Part shown: positions 12,901 to 24,900 of the stretch, piece by piece
Position numbering within the stretch: the first letter of the stretch is position 1
How the letters are laid out: each line of letters begins with the position of its first letter
NCBI GenBank assembly: GCA_963576725.1
Contig: OY755240.1
Span: 57,412,633-57,476,632 of the forward strand
Direction: 5' to 3'
From: Azorinus chamasolen
Lineage: Eukaryota > Mollusca > Bivalvia > Cardiida > Solecurtidae
DNA length: 64,000 nt
Notes under the pieces: model-generated
Database searches by the model: none
Told to the model about the DNA's origin: nothing
Seen by the model: the letters and a program-made list of their open reading frames with translations, nothing else
Made by a program: the position numbers and the translations under genes

Positions 12901-15900
12901 CAGTTGAACTTCGATATCTCGAACTTCAATGGACCATACAATTACTTTCGAGTCATCCGATTTCTAATCTGAACAATTTCCCATGTTCACAGTTTAATGT
13001 TGGTCGACAGTAATGCCGAATGCTCATTTCAGCATTACGTTCGACGTACCTTAGGCAGTCACGTGTGTTTCTAGATATGCGTATTGATACAATTGAGAAC
13101 GGTTCTGTATTGTAAATTTCAGAAGGACAGAACATTTACTTCGAGCAATGCCGAGCAAAGTTCGAGGTATCCATGTGTTCGAGGAATCGAAGTTCAGCTG
13201 CTGATGGATGTGTAACGTTTCACGGTGCTGCGGTGCTGTGTAATAGGTCATGCGGCTCCGATGCAAAATATAATGAAGCAAACCTTATAAAACAGTGCAT
13301 TTTTCTGAACATTCTGACATGTATCCGATGCTTGTGTTATACTTTTCACATTATATGAATGTAATATTAGGGCAAAGTTGAGATTTAGAAATTTTTCTTG
13401 AATTGATGTTGTGCAATTAGGATAGAATGTAAACTATCGTAATTCTGTTGAGTGGAATAACCGATTAAATTCACAAACAACGTGTGGAAATGGTGCTGAG
13501 ATATGTTCACCACTCTTCAATTTTTGTCTATCTACATTTTAAAAAAAAACACAACAGGATGGACGAAGAAGAACATTGCACAGATGCCTATTGGCCAAAT
13601 ATTATAATTCGATAAATTAAGTATTATATCGGCATTTTCTAAAGGGTGTTAACATTTGAATGTTTTTAGTTTCATTACATTTTAAGGTTATATATTGCAC
13701 ATTTGCGAATAAGTCACATATCTATATCATAAAAATAATGTTTTCAATGTATATATCTATTCAGCTAAATAATACCGATAACTGAATTATGCTAAATCCT
13801 TAGAAAATCTGACTATTGGTTATTCCTTTACTCCATAAATACGCATTCATGCGCCTTTGCAAAAATAGTATACCCAAATAAACAGAGCCATTTGATCAGG
13901 GTCTGCTCTGTTTGCTTGTGATACAATATAGATATGATTCTGCAGTTTCTGCCATGGCCAAATCTTCCTTCGTTCATGTGCTATTATAACAATAAATCTG
14001 ATTATATTTCAAGTAGTCATTTTTTCTTACATAGATATTCATGGAGTAAAAGGTTAAGAAACGTGAAAAAGGTGTTTACTGCGTAATAGTTTATAATATT
14101 TATATCGAAATGAATGTTACGATTGTTGAAAATTTCCAGTGAATGGCGGACGGGTTTCTACTGGTTTCCGCGGTAATCAAATGTTCTACTTTTTGGATAC
14201 AACCAACGCTTGCCTTACCATGCTCATTAGCACTCAGTTTCAAGTTGAACTGCAAAGTCATTTCGTGACACAAAATTTAAAAAACAAATATGGGCAGGAT
14301 ACATCTTTAACGAAGAAATTGTGATATGTTACATAGCAGTCTTTTGCAAAAGTAAAACTAATTTGGCAAAAACACCTTTATTTGAAGGGTAGTTCAAAAA
14401 ACCTGTATGTGCATGTAATTTTAAAATGTATATTAACCATTCCTTTATGAGCATTTATGCATGAATTGATAACTTTATGAATAAACAGGAGTCGTCTGGT
14501 CTTTGTATACTTTGTTTGCAAAGGTGTCAAAATGTGTCTGTATAAAGGATAGCACAGTTATCCAAATATGTTCTGTTTATTGTAATTAACCTTTACGGTT
14601 TTTTTAATGTTGGTTGTTCGGATGATAAGCATACATTGGTCCTAAAGACACGTACAATAGGTGATAAATAATGCCGTTGAATTTTAAACTTTTGTTATTG
14701 AATAATCATCCAACCACTTTCATTTTAGTTGTCGCAACAGAACTTATTGATACACTGGCAGAAGACTATGGAGTGCACCGAGGTAAGATCAGAGGCCCGG
14801 ATAAGCTGCGTGAATTAAAATATTTCTCCACCAAACCCTATGTTATAACTACTTTTTAGAATTGTCTTGAAGAGACTATTCTAACGAGTGGTCACAAAAG
14901 TGTTATAACATAGGGTTTGGTGGAGAAATAACGATTTTAGTATCTAGGTACGTATCTGTTACTCTGGTAAGACAATGCCATAGTCGAAGTTTTATGAAAT
15001 ATTGGTCATTAAATTATCGACAGTGGTAAACATAAATGTCTTTAACAGCGCTGCGATATTGAAATGTTTAGTTGACCAGTATTAACCCTTTCTCTGTTCT
15101 TTGTTTATTCCAAAATGTTGTACCTACCTCATATTCATAGACAAAACAGAAAATTGTAAACATTCAGAGTGTAAAGAAACATATCTTACAAATAATTATT
15201 CCATTAGAAGACAGAACAGACCCTGATCAGTTGGCTCCTATTTGAGCCATCTGATATGGGTCTACTATGTTTGCAAATACGTGGAAACACGTTTATATGA
15301 AGGAAAGGGTTAAAGTGGCCATAAAAAGTCGTCTAATTTTGGGCATGTAAGGCATGTGGTATAAGACTATAATGCCGCTACTATAGGATCTTTCTGTAGG
15401 TTCTGGTATACATGTACTTTAGTATCCGATATATTTTAGCGGTGATACCACTAAGTGATAACGTTGTTATCTTAACCCTTTCCCTGTTCGATATTCATTT
15501 AAGAAATAATGACAACCAGCATATTTATCAGTGCAATTGTTATTGTGTAAACGTTCCAAGGGAATTTTGTGCTTTGACAAAAACTGTAGAATCAGATTTA
15601 TACCATGTCAAAAGCAAACAGAGCAGACCCTGATCAGACGGGTCCTATAGGGACCGTCTACTTTAGGTCTACTCTGTTTGCAAATGGATGATAAGGCGTT
15701 TGTATGATGGAAAATTTTAAAGTATGTTGATACTCCAAACAGAAATATTTCATATGCAAACTTAACATGTTACAGTTTGTTCAAGAATTCTGAAGAAGTG
15801 CTACATCTACAGCCGCCATTTGGAAATCACGGACTGGCTTACACATGCAAAGTTTTGTCAAAAACATGGCTATCGCCAACTGATTATCACCAAGAGGAAA

Positions 15901-18900
15901 GAGATGGAATATTTACAAACCTGGTTGCTTTATATGGAGGATCATATGACTGATTTCAACGACCCTACTCCGCCTTATACGATTTACACGCATTTAGGTA
16001 CACGTTTCTCTCTTTTCTTTCTTTTTCATATTTCACAAATACAACAACTCTACAATTCAAAATACACAAAAGTCCACAGCAACACCAGAAGCTTAAACCT
16101 TAACTCCATAAATACACCTTTCTGCGCCTTTGCAAACAGAGTAGACCCAGATCAGACGGTTTCTGATCAGGGTCTACTCTGTTTGCTTATGAAATAGTAC
16201 GGATATGATTCTACAGTTTCTGCCATGGTCAACAATTCCTGTGGATATAGTGCCATTATAAAGTCTGGTGGGGATACCTTTATTTACACTATTTGTTAAG
16301 CTAGAGTGACTTTGAGATAAGTGTGAGGTTAGGACGTCCGTGAACCGGTTTAAAACCGCAGTGGTGGTTTTGCCACTGACCGTTTCAAGGCGGTACTCCC
16401 TTTGTCACCCTTGATTTTTTGTTTGTTTTGTGCATTTGTGTTTGTGCTTTTGTTTGTGTTTCATGTTTTTGACTCGTGTGTTTGTGTGTATGTTTGGTTG
16501 TGTGGATGTGTTGCTTGCTTTCTATTGTTGTTTTGGTGTTGGTTGCGTTTTGTATGTGTCTTTTCCTGCTTGACTTAACTAATACATACTCATGACGTCA
16601 TTATTTCTCACATGAATATTCATGAAGTAAAGGTTTGAATGAAATGCGCACGCACATATACATAAGTACACACAACCTTTACAGAACTGGTCAGTGCCTG
16701 ATCAACTGCACTATATAATTAATATGGCCAAACTTTGTCGCAGTGCAGTTTAAACCAAAACTCAAATTCTTCATCGAATCTAAACCGGATTTGTAGTTAA
16801 CCCTTCGCTTGCTGTTCACGTCAATATACCTACCTGTAAATAGTGAAGATCCAGATGAGACAGCTCCTGCACTATTTACAAGTTGATTGTGCAACCAGTG
16901 CACTCCACAGCAGTGATTGCACAGCAAAATACGTGTACACAGTGAAGATACATGTAATTATACAACAGGGCATGGGTAAAGAAGAAGATTTTTTTTTTAA
17001 ATTCAGCAAACGAAGGGTTAAGAACAAATTAGGTCTGTTTAGTCAGGCGGTTGGCTGCTTAATGAATGTTGAACGTCATACAGAAAGTTCTCATTGCAGC
17101 TTTCTGTATGACATTCAACCTACATTAGACGGCCTCATGTGGCTGAAACCGATATCAATACTAATTGTAACGTCCGTATACTGTACTGAAACAGAAACAC
17201 TTATTTCTGAAAGGCAACTCCTACAGCAAACGATATCATTCCGTAACCTTTTACATAAACATTGTCACTATGACAGGTCAACTATTTCACTATTTGTTTG
17301 TTTTTGCAACATGCAGTGAGGCATTCATTACAATTATATTATATAAATACCTATGGTTATGAAAGAAGTGTATGACACATGTCAAATTTGTATGGTGCTA
17401 GGGGACGTGAGTAGTGTTGCACTTTTATTACTGCTAATGAATAGACTCAATAAAACTCAGCCTGCGATTTTCTCTTCTCGCATTGGTGCTTTTGAAGGAT
17501 CTCCTACTTTCAGAATTTATTATAATTTATTCTGTGTGCGATATGGTATTTTGACTGAAGTCCATATATACCCGGTATATGCAAACATGAACAAGCAGAT
17601 AAAATGATTTACATGTATTAACCCTTTGTTCCATGAACATTTATGACTTTAACTCCAACTTCTTTGTATATATTTGTTTTCTCAAATATAGATTTTCGTA
17701 TGTACGAGGGTTGTTCTGAAAGTCCGTAGAATGTTGTTATAAAATTACGTGTAATCGTAACTGCATGCAAAATAATAGATCAACATTAATTTCCAGATCT
17801 GTGTTGGCAATTGTTTCTCCGAAAGGCAGGGCAAATGCAGGCTTAACAGATCCTGGGTGCCTACAGGAGCTGTCTGATCAGGGTCTACACTGTTTGCAAA
17901 AATGTGTGGAAAAGCGTATCTATGAAATAAAGGCTTTAGAATCGACCCTTTTACATTTGCACGCTCACTTTTGTAGACTTAGGATAACACGTTAGTTGAA
18001 CAAAAGCAGAACGTAAATGCTTTGACAAAAAATACCTTCGACATGGTGGAATGGGCTTTTTGCAATATAGTATAATTATGTTATTGTATATACCCATTGA
18101 ATTCCAGGGCTGATACGTTATATGGACAAACTACGTTTAGAACACGTTTGGCAGGATGGAACGTCAGTTACATTCAGTGCTTGGTATGTGTGGGCACGGG
18201 AAAATACTCTTAAGTTACTTTTTTAACTTTTCTAGTATAAAATTAGAATTATTCATTTCTTTTCGCACAGATATCTTCCCAGCTTTCTGTCCTTACATGA
18301 AAGTGTTATGTTAGTAATAAATGTGAAGCACAGCAAGCAATATATTTTAATAATTGCACACTTAATGATTGCAATAACGAAACAATTATATGATATAATT
18401 CAAATGAATGTTATTTTATTCATAATGGCTTTATATATCTAGAATATTTTTGTAATAGGAATACAGGAGAACCATTTAATGTGTTCGAAAATCAATGCAC
18501 TGGTATGACTGTCAACGTAACATCCGCAAAAGGCAGCTGGCTGACGAGTTCCTGTTCATCAGTGTCTACAACAATTAGAGCATCCGTGTTTGCTTCAGTC
18601 TGCGAGACGCCGTACATCATTATGAATTATACAGGTACATTTGTATAGTATGAGTGTATGTACATACAATATAAATATTCTAACTACCCTTTTATTTAGT
18701 TTGTATCATTCAAGTTGTTCAGATAATATTGATTTCGGAAACGCATTATCTTTCCATGATCATTGAAGGTTTTTTAAATAGATATTGACAACAGTAGTAA
18801 CAAGTAGGAATATGTAATTTAAATGTATATTTTGTCTGAAAAATATTGCAAAGAACATACTCGCATATGATTACATTTAACCCTTCGCTTGCTGAATTTT

Positions 18901-21900
18901 AAAATACATTTCTCCTTCTTTACCCATGTCCTGTTGTATAATTACATATATATTCACTGTGTACAAGTATTTCGCAGTGCAATCACTGATGTGGGGTGCA
19001 CTGGATGCACAATCAACTTGTAAATAGTGCAGACCCAGATGAGACAGCTCATGCAGGAGCTGTCTCATCTGGGTCTTCACTATTTACAGGTAGGTATATT
19101 GACGTGAATAGCAAGCGAAGGGTTAAACACAAAAAAGTTAATTATGCAGTCGTCACACGGCACATTAACATACAACAAATCTATTTGCACAGCCTATACG
19201 CGGAATGTCTCTAATGATTCAACCTCAGTTGAACGTCGGTATTTCGAACTACAAGGGACTATACAAATTACATCGAGATTATAACAGAAGTTCGATTCGT
19301 CCGCTTTCCAATCTGGAAAATTTCTCCAGTTCACAGCTAAATGCAGGTCGTAATTCAGCATTACTTTCGACCTGCATTAAGTTGACACATGTGTTTCTTA
19401 ATATACGTAGTGATACATTTTAGAACAATTCTGTTTTGTAAATTTCGAAAGACTCGAACTTTCAGTTCAAGTTAACCCGAGTCACCTTAGTTCGACCTAT
19501 CGAACCTTTCATGTATTTCTGACAGGCAGTACAAGTAATGCTAGCAGTATTCAAGGCATGACATACGTAGAACCGGAATATAAAGACATGCTTTTCGAGT
19601 GCAGCAGTATGGAATGGATAATTTACACGGCAGTATGTGACGGAATCAAGGATTGCTCAGCTCAGACGGATCAGATGAACTGAAATGTATTTTTTCTCGC
19701 CAGAGTTAGTAGTTTATTCCATCCTTCTTTTAAAAAAAGCAGAGTCTCAGACTATATTTATTTTGATTACTATATATCTTATAAAATAGACATACAGTTG
19801 CACCTGTCTTAAGGGGCCATTCATTAATTGAACATAGGAGTCTTAAAAAACAGGCGGTATGTTAATGCAGGTCAAAATTAATACAGGAAGGTCCTATAGG
19901 AGATTTCTGCATTACCTATGACCTGCATTAAGCTACCATCTGCCTAACATACCATAATCTTCTTTTGATAGCTGCTTAAGACAGGTTCTACTGTATACGT
20001 TTGTGTACATCTGTCAGGACTTCAAAGAAAAGTAATCAAACATGATATGAGAGTTAGTTGTCATTATTTGTATCTAATGCCATTAAACTCGTTTAACTCC
20101 TCCGCTGCCAATATCGCATCTGTGATTGCCTATACAAACAGTTTATATCGAGACGAGAGGCCAAGTTATTCGGTGTCTCATCATGATCCAAACTGTTTGT
20201 TACTGTTACTATTTTATAAAACAAAAATGTAGAATAATAAAAATGGAAAATTGTAGCAGTTGACACAATTTGGCAGCGAAAGAGTTAAAGGACGACAACT
20301 TAGTCTTGGTATAATTACTCAGTAAATTACATTCTCGAAATTCATAATCTTAATAACAATAATACTATTACCTCTTTGAATTTGTCTATGAAATGTGTGA
20401 CTTTATAAATATCTACATATCAATACCTGACTTTATTTTTCGTGGTCAATATTTCAAGGGCGGGAAAATATCTCGAGAAACTAGATCATGGCCAATATAA
20501 TCAATTGAGAGCGCCTGGCAGATCTTCTCGCGCTTCAATTTATGGCCGAGACGAAATTCAAAGAGTCAAACAGTAATATATATTATATATTACTATAAGT
20601 AACTGTTGCTGTAATAGTTATATTTTAGCGTGATTAGGTGTTTAATGAATGTATTTTATGACATAGTTCTGCTAAACTTTCAGAGGAAGCATGTACTGTT
20701 GACGAATTCTCCTGTGGAAATGGCGTGTGCATACATGTTGGACGTGTTTGCGATTTCATCAAGAATTGTCCCGATGGAAGCGATGAGTTCTGCTGTAAAG
20801 TCGTTTTTCTCACTTTTTATATAAAAAAGACCATCGTTTCAGACCATTTCAAAAAAGTGTGAACAACTTGGAACCGATATTAAAATTGCACAACATAAAC
20901 TTCCACTGTTTACACTGTTTGTCGTTTAGGATGAGGATGGAATAAGTGTGAGGTTGGGCGCCCATAAACCGGTTTAACACCCAGTGACTTTTGTCACTGA
21001 CCGTTCCAAGGCGGTACTTCCGTCTTCCCCCTATTGTATGTTTGTTTTGTCTTTGTGCGTCTCTTGATGTTTTTATAGTTATGTACATTTGCTGTTTCCT
21101 TGCGTTGCTGTTCGGGCGACTATTTGTTCTGTATGTGGTGTTTCCTGCATGACTCATTTGCGTACTTTTCCTACAATGCATTGGCTACCAAAACTACATA
21201 AAACATATAACGCGCGTTTTATTGCAAATTCTAGCTCCTGTACTACTACTAAATTGTCTATACTGTTGACTTCTTGTTTAACGAAGGTAAAAGAACATGT
21301 AAAATTCTACTGTGATAAGACTTATGAAAATTCTGGAATAAATCTCTTCTGGTCTATTAAGAACTCTTCAGAAGTCTTAAACAAACTTAGGAACAAAAGG
21401 TATCTTGCATCCACTGTAAGCACGTACGATTTTTCTACTTTGTACATAACTCTTCCTCATATTTTAATTAAAGATAAACTGACTAACTTAATCCAGAAAG
21501 TATTTGCCCGGGATAAAACATCATTTCTGGCATGTAATGCTGAAAAAGCTTTCTTTACTGACGAGCAAATGAAATATTACACCAATTCGCTCAGAAGTTT
21601 GCGAATCGCTTACCTTTCTTTTGGATAACATATTTGTACGTTATGGGAATGCTATATAACGTCAGGTAATTGGTATTCCTATGGGTACGACTTGTGCACC
21701 ACTTGTCGCAGATTTGATTTGTACTGCTATGAGAGAGATTTCATGTTACGTTTGAATCCACAATCACAAGTAGATGTTATAAAAGCCTTCAATGAAACTT
21801 CACGATATTTGGATGATATTGTTAACTTAGATAACCCTTTCTTTGATGCTCTGATTCCTACAATTTATCCTAAAGAACTCAAATTGAATAAAGCTAACCC

Positions 21901-24900
21901 GTACGACAATTATGCAGCTTTTCTTGATCTTGACCTTAAAATTGATAATGGAATTATTTCTTCTAAAATATATGACAAAAGAGATGATTGTGATGTTAAT
22001 ATTGTAAATTTCCCTCATCTTGACGGAAATGTTCCCCGTGCCCCTTCTTACGGGGTTTATATATCTCAACTTATTCGTTTTGCTAGAGCTTGTTCATCTA
22101 TTGACGATTTTAACAGTCGAAATCTCATTTTAACTGAAAAGCTGCTTAAGCAAGGATATAGATACCATAAACTAAGAAAAACTTTCTCTAAATTTTACTA
22201 TCGAAATCTCTCACTTATTGGCAAGTGCCAATGTAATCTCAAGGCACTTCTGCGACACGGTATTTCACATCCTGAATTTTATGGTGATGTGATTTACAAA
22301 CTTCGTAAAATTATTGGACATTTTCTCACTTTGTTCATCAAATATGTTAATAACTTCATTATAAAAAGGGATGGATATGATCCTATAGTACTACAACATA
22401 ATGCATTTATGGTTGTCAACCCTTTTACAGTTGGCAATCACGCTGGCCTCTTTGCATGTACGCCGACAAGAAAGGTTTAGTACTCTATGAAGGCGACCTC
22501 TTAAATCCAGAAACGGAAGGAGGACGTCGGATATCTGTACTATTTCGTTTTTGTCGTACCCCTTATTGCTTTTCTACAGTTACTCTGTTTGCAGCTCAAT
22601 CATTGAGTACACTAGCGATAGGTGGTTACAGTTTGTTCACTTAAATGTTTTCGTTATACATGCATTTTACCACAGTATTTGCCATCGCGGTTGTTGTAGC
22701 TTAGTCGGAGAGGGGATACGTTTATTTACAATGTTTGTCTTTTAGGGTGGGGATGGAATAAGGGTGAGGTTGGGCCCCCATAAACCGGTTTAAACCCCAG
22801 TGACCTTTGCCACTGACCGTTCCAAGGCGGTACTTCCATCTTCCCCCTATTGTATGTTTGTTTTGTCTTTGTGCGTCTCTTGATGTTTTTATAGTTAATT
22901 ACATTTGCTGTTTCCTTGTGTTGCTGTTCGGACGACTGTTTGTTGTGTAGTGTTTCCTGCATGACTCATTTTTGTACTTTTGTAATCCTATGTCAGTTGT
23001 ACCGCTACTTATGCTTGCTTGTCAGCATTTTATTTCATTAGAATGAGTTTGACAGTACATTTACAATATATGAATTTGTAACTAGTTTTGTACAGTTAAC
23101 TGTAGTAAAAAACCTGATAATGACCACCCTCAAAATGCGACACACCCTTTATTATGAGCAACATACTTGTTTCCTTTCCTCTTTACTGTAGTGATCGTTA
23201 TACTTGTAATGATGTTCGTTTGCCAATCAATGTCATTTATAAATATTTCGGCGCTATTTATGTTTCCTTTTGATTACGTATTCCTTTCAAACCTTTCAAA
23301 CCATTTTTTCTGTACTTTAATCAATCATTATAGAATCTTTAGAGATGTTTACGCTATTTATCACTTCTTATCTATTTACTGTTTGCAGCATTTCCAGAGT
23401 GCAATAATGCAGAATATTCCTGTGCGAACAAACAATGTGTTCCAATGCATGCTAGATGTGACGCCATTGATGACTGTTATGACGGAAGTGATGAGTATCT
23501 GTGCGGTAAAACATGGTCAATTTCTTAAATCGCCCAAACGAAGTTTGGTGACTTATTGTTTTTGCACTATTTCTTCTTTTTCTTCTTCCTCATCTCGCAT
23601 TGAACATGTTGGACCAAATTCTCAGAGAGACTGATGATCCAATCTTTACAAATCAGAACAGAAATGTAGTTTCTAATTTCATGAGGTTAAATCGGTATTG
23701 GAATTTTCAAAATGGCCACCGTTGAAAACAAAATAAAGAAAACTTAATTTGTTAATTACTCGAAATTGAATGAAACGGAAGTGTTGATTGGGATGTGTAA
23801 AACTGATATCATGTCATGGAATTTTGAAAATGGCCGCTGCTGCCATGCCATGTGAGCCGTGGCTGAAGATAGCGAAGATTTGTAAAGTACTCTGCATTGA
23901 ATGTGAACTTCGGAGATGTTGTTAGGCAAGTTTGGAATTGATTTCATGTCTTTGAATTTTAAAATGACAACAATTGTCATGAAAATAGTAACAATAGCAA
24001 CATATATTAAGAAAGTGCTCCGATGGTGTTTGCCATATGTTGAATGATTTATTGTCTAGGACTTTTCAAAATATATGCCGTTGACATGGAAATCTCAAAA
24101 CCCTTGTATTCTGATCTGGGGATCGTTTGGGTGCATCTTTTTTTGTATCCATACATAATCATCACTTGTCTAATGTTTGATTTTTTGTAAATGTTATCAA
24201 TCCATACCTCCTACTCTGCAACTACCCTACAAATCCTACCACTCTGTCGTGACTTTTGGGCTATATTGTCACCGGACACGTCATTGTTATTATTGAAAAA
24301 ATCGTCCACTGTCAAAAGAATTAGGATTAACGAAATGGAAGATCGAGAGGGTATTTTATATCATGCCGAAATATTATGTCAGCCAAAACTATGATCTGTT
24401 TTCCTTACTTCTGATTCGTACAAGAGTTTGAGAAAATGCTGTCCGAGTGTTAAACAACTTGAATCCTGTTGCGACGCCGAGTTACTCGGTGTCTCATCGG
24501 GATCCAAACTGTTTAGAGATGTGAGTCAGATCGCGTTTAATATGATAAGGGTTAATACAACATGGGGGATCAGCATAAATCATATTTTTGGTATTATCAT
24601 CATTTACGCACAGATCATCCCCATTCTCATAATTAACACACCAATTCATCATAGACGGTTTACGGACGTTTAATGTCAATGCACCGCAGAACCTCAAATG
24701 CACTCGCTCTGTCACAAAAATGAAACGAAGTAAATGATAATCAATGTCTGATTTTTTCTCGTTTTTATTGTGTTTATTTACGATGAATGCAGACATTCGA
24801 TTTAAATGATACGTAGTTACATATTTGAATTACATTCATAAAACACCTGCCTTTGCCAAAACGTTACTATTGCCCGTAATACATCTTTTATAAAATGTAA

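Larger units (their letters stand above)
20931..22985 (+). mobile_element. Penelope-like retroelement with direct flanking repeats
   Basis: An RT pseudogene (21161-22480) plus 260 bp of 3' sequence lies between two same-orientation family B repeats (20931-21160 and 22739-22985) that are nearly identical. Penelope-like elements carry such LTR-like direct repeats, so this may be one unit. Independent insertion of the two repeats is the alternative. Confidence 0.55.

Noticed and set aside
16843..17319. 158-codon plus-strand ORF
   Set aside because: Runs through a family D MITE and a pogo-like palindrome (AGAAAGTTCTCATTGCAGCTTTCT); no domain.
18877..19080. Minus-strand 67-codon ORF with relatives at 36979-37182
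   Set aside because: Both are the same frame of the family D MITE; the similarity is repeat-derived.
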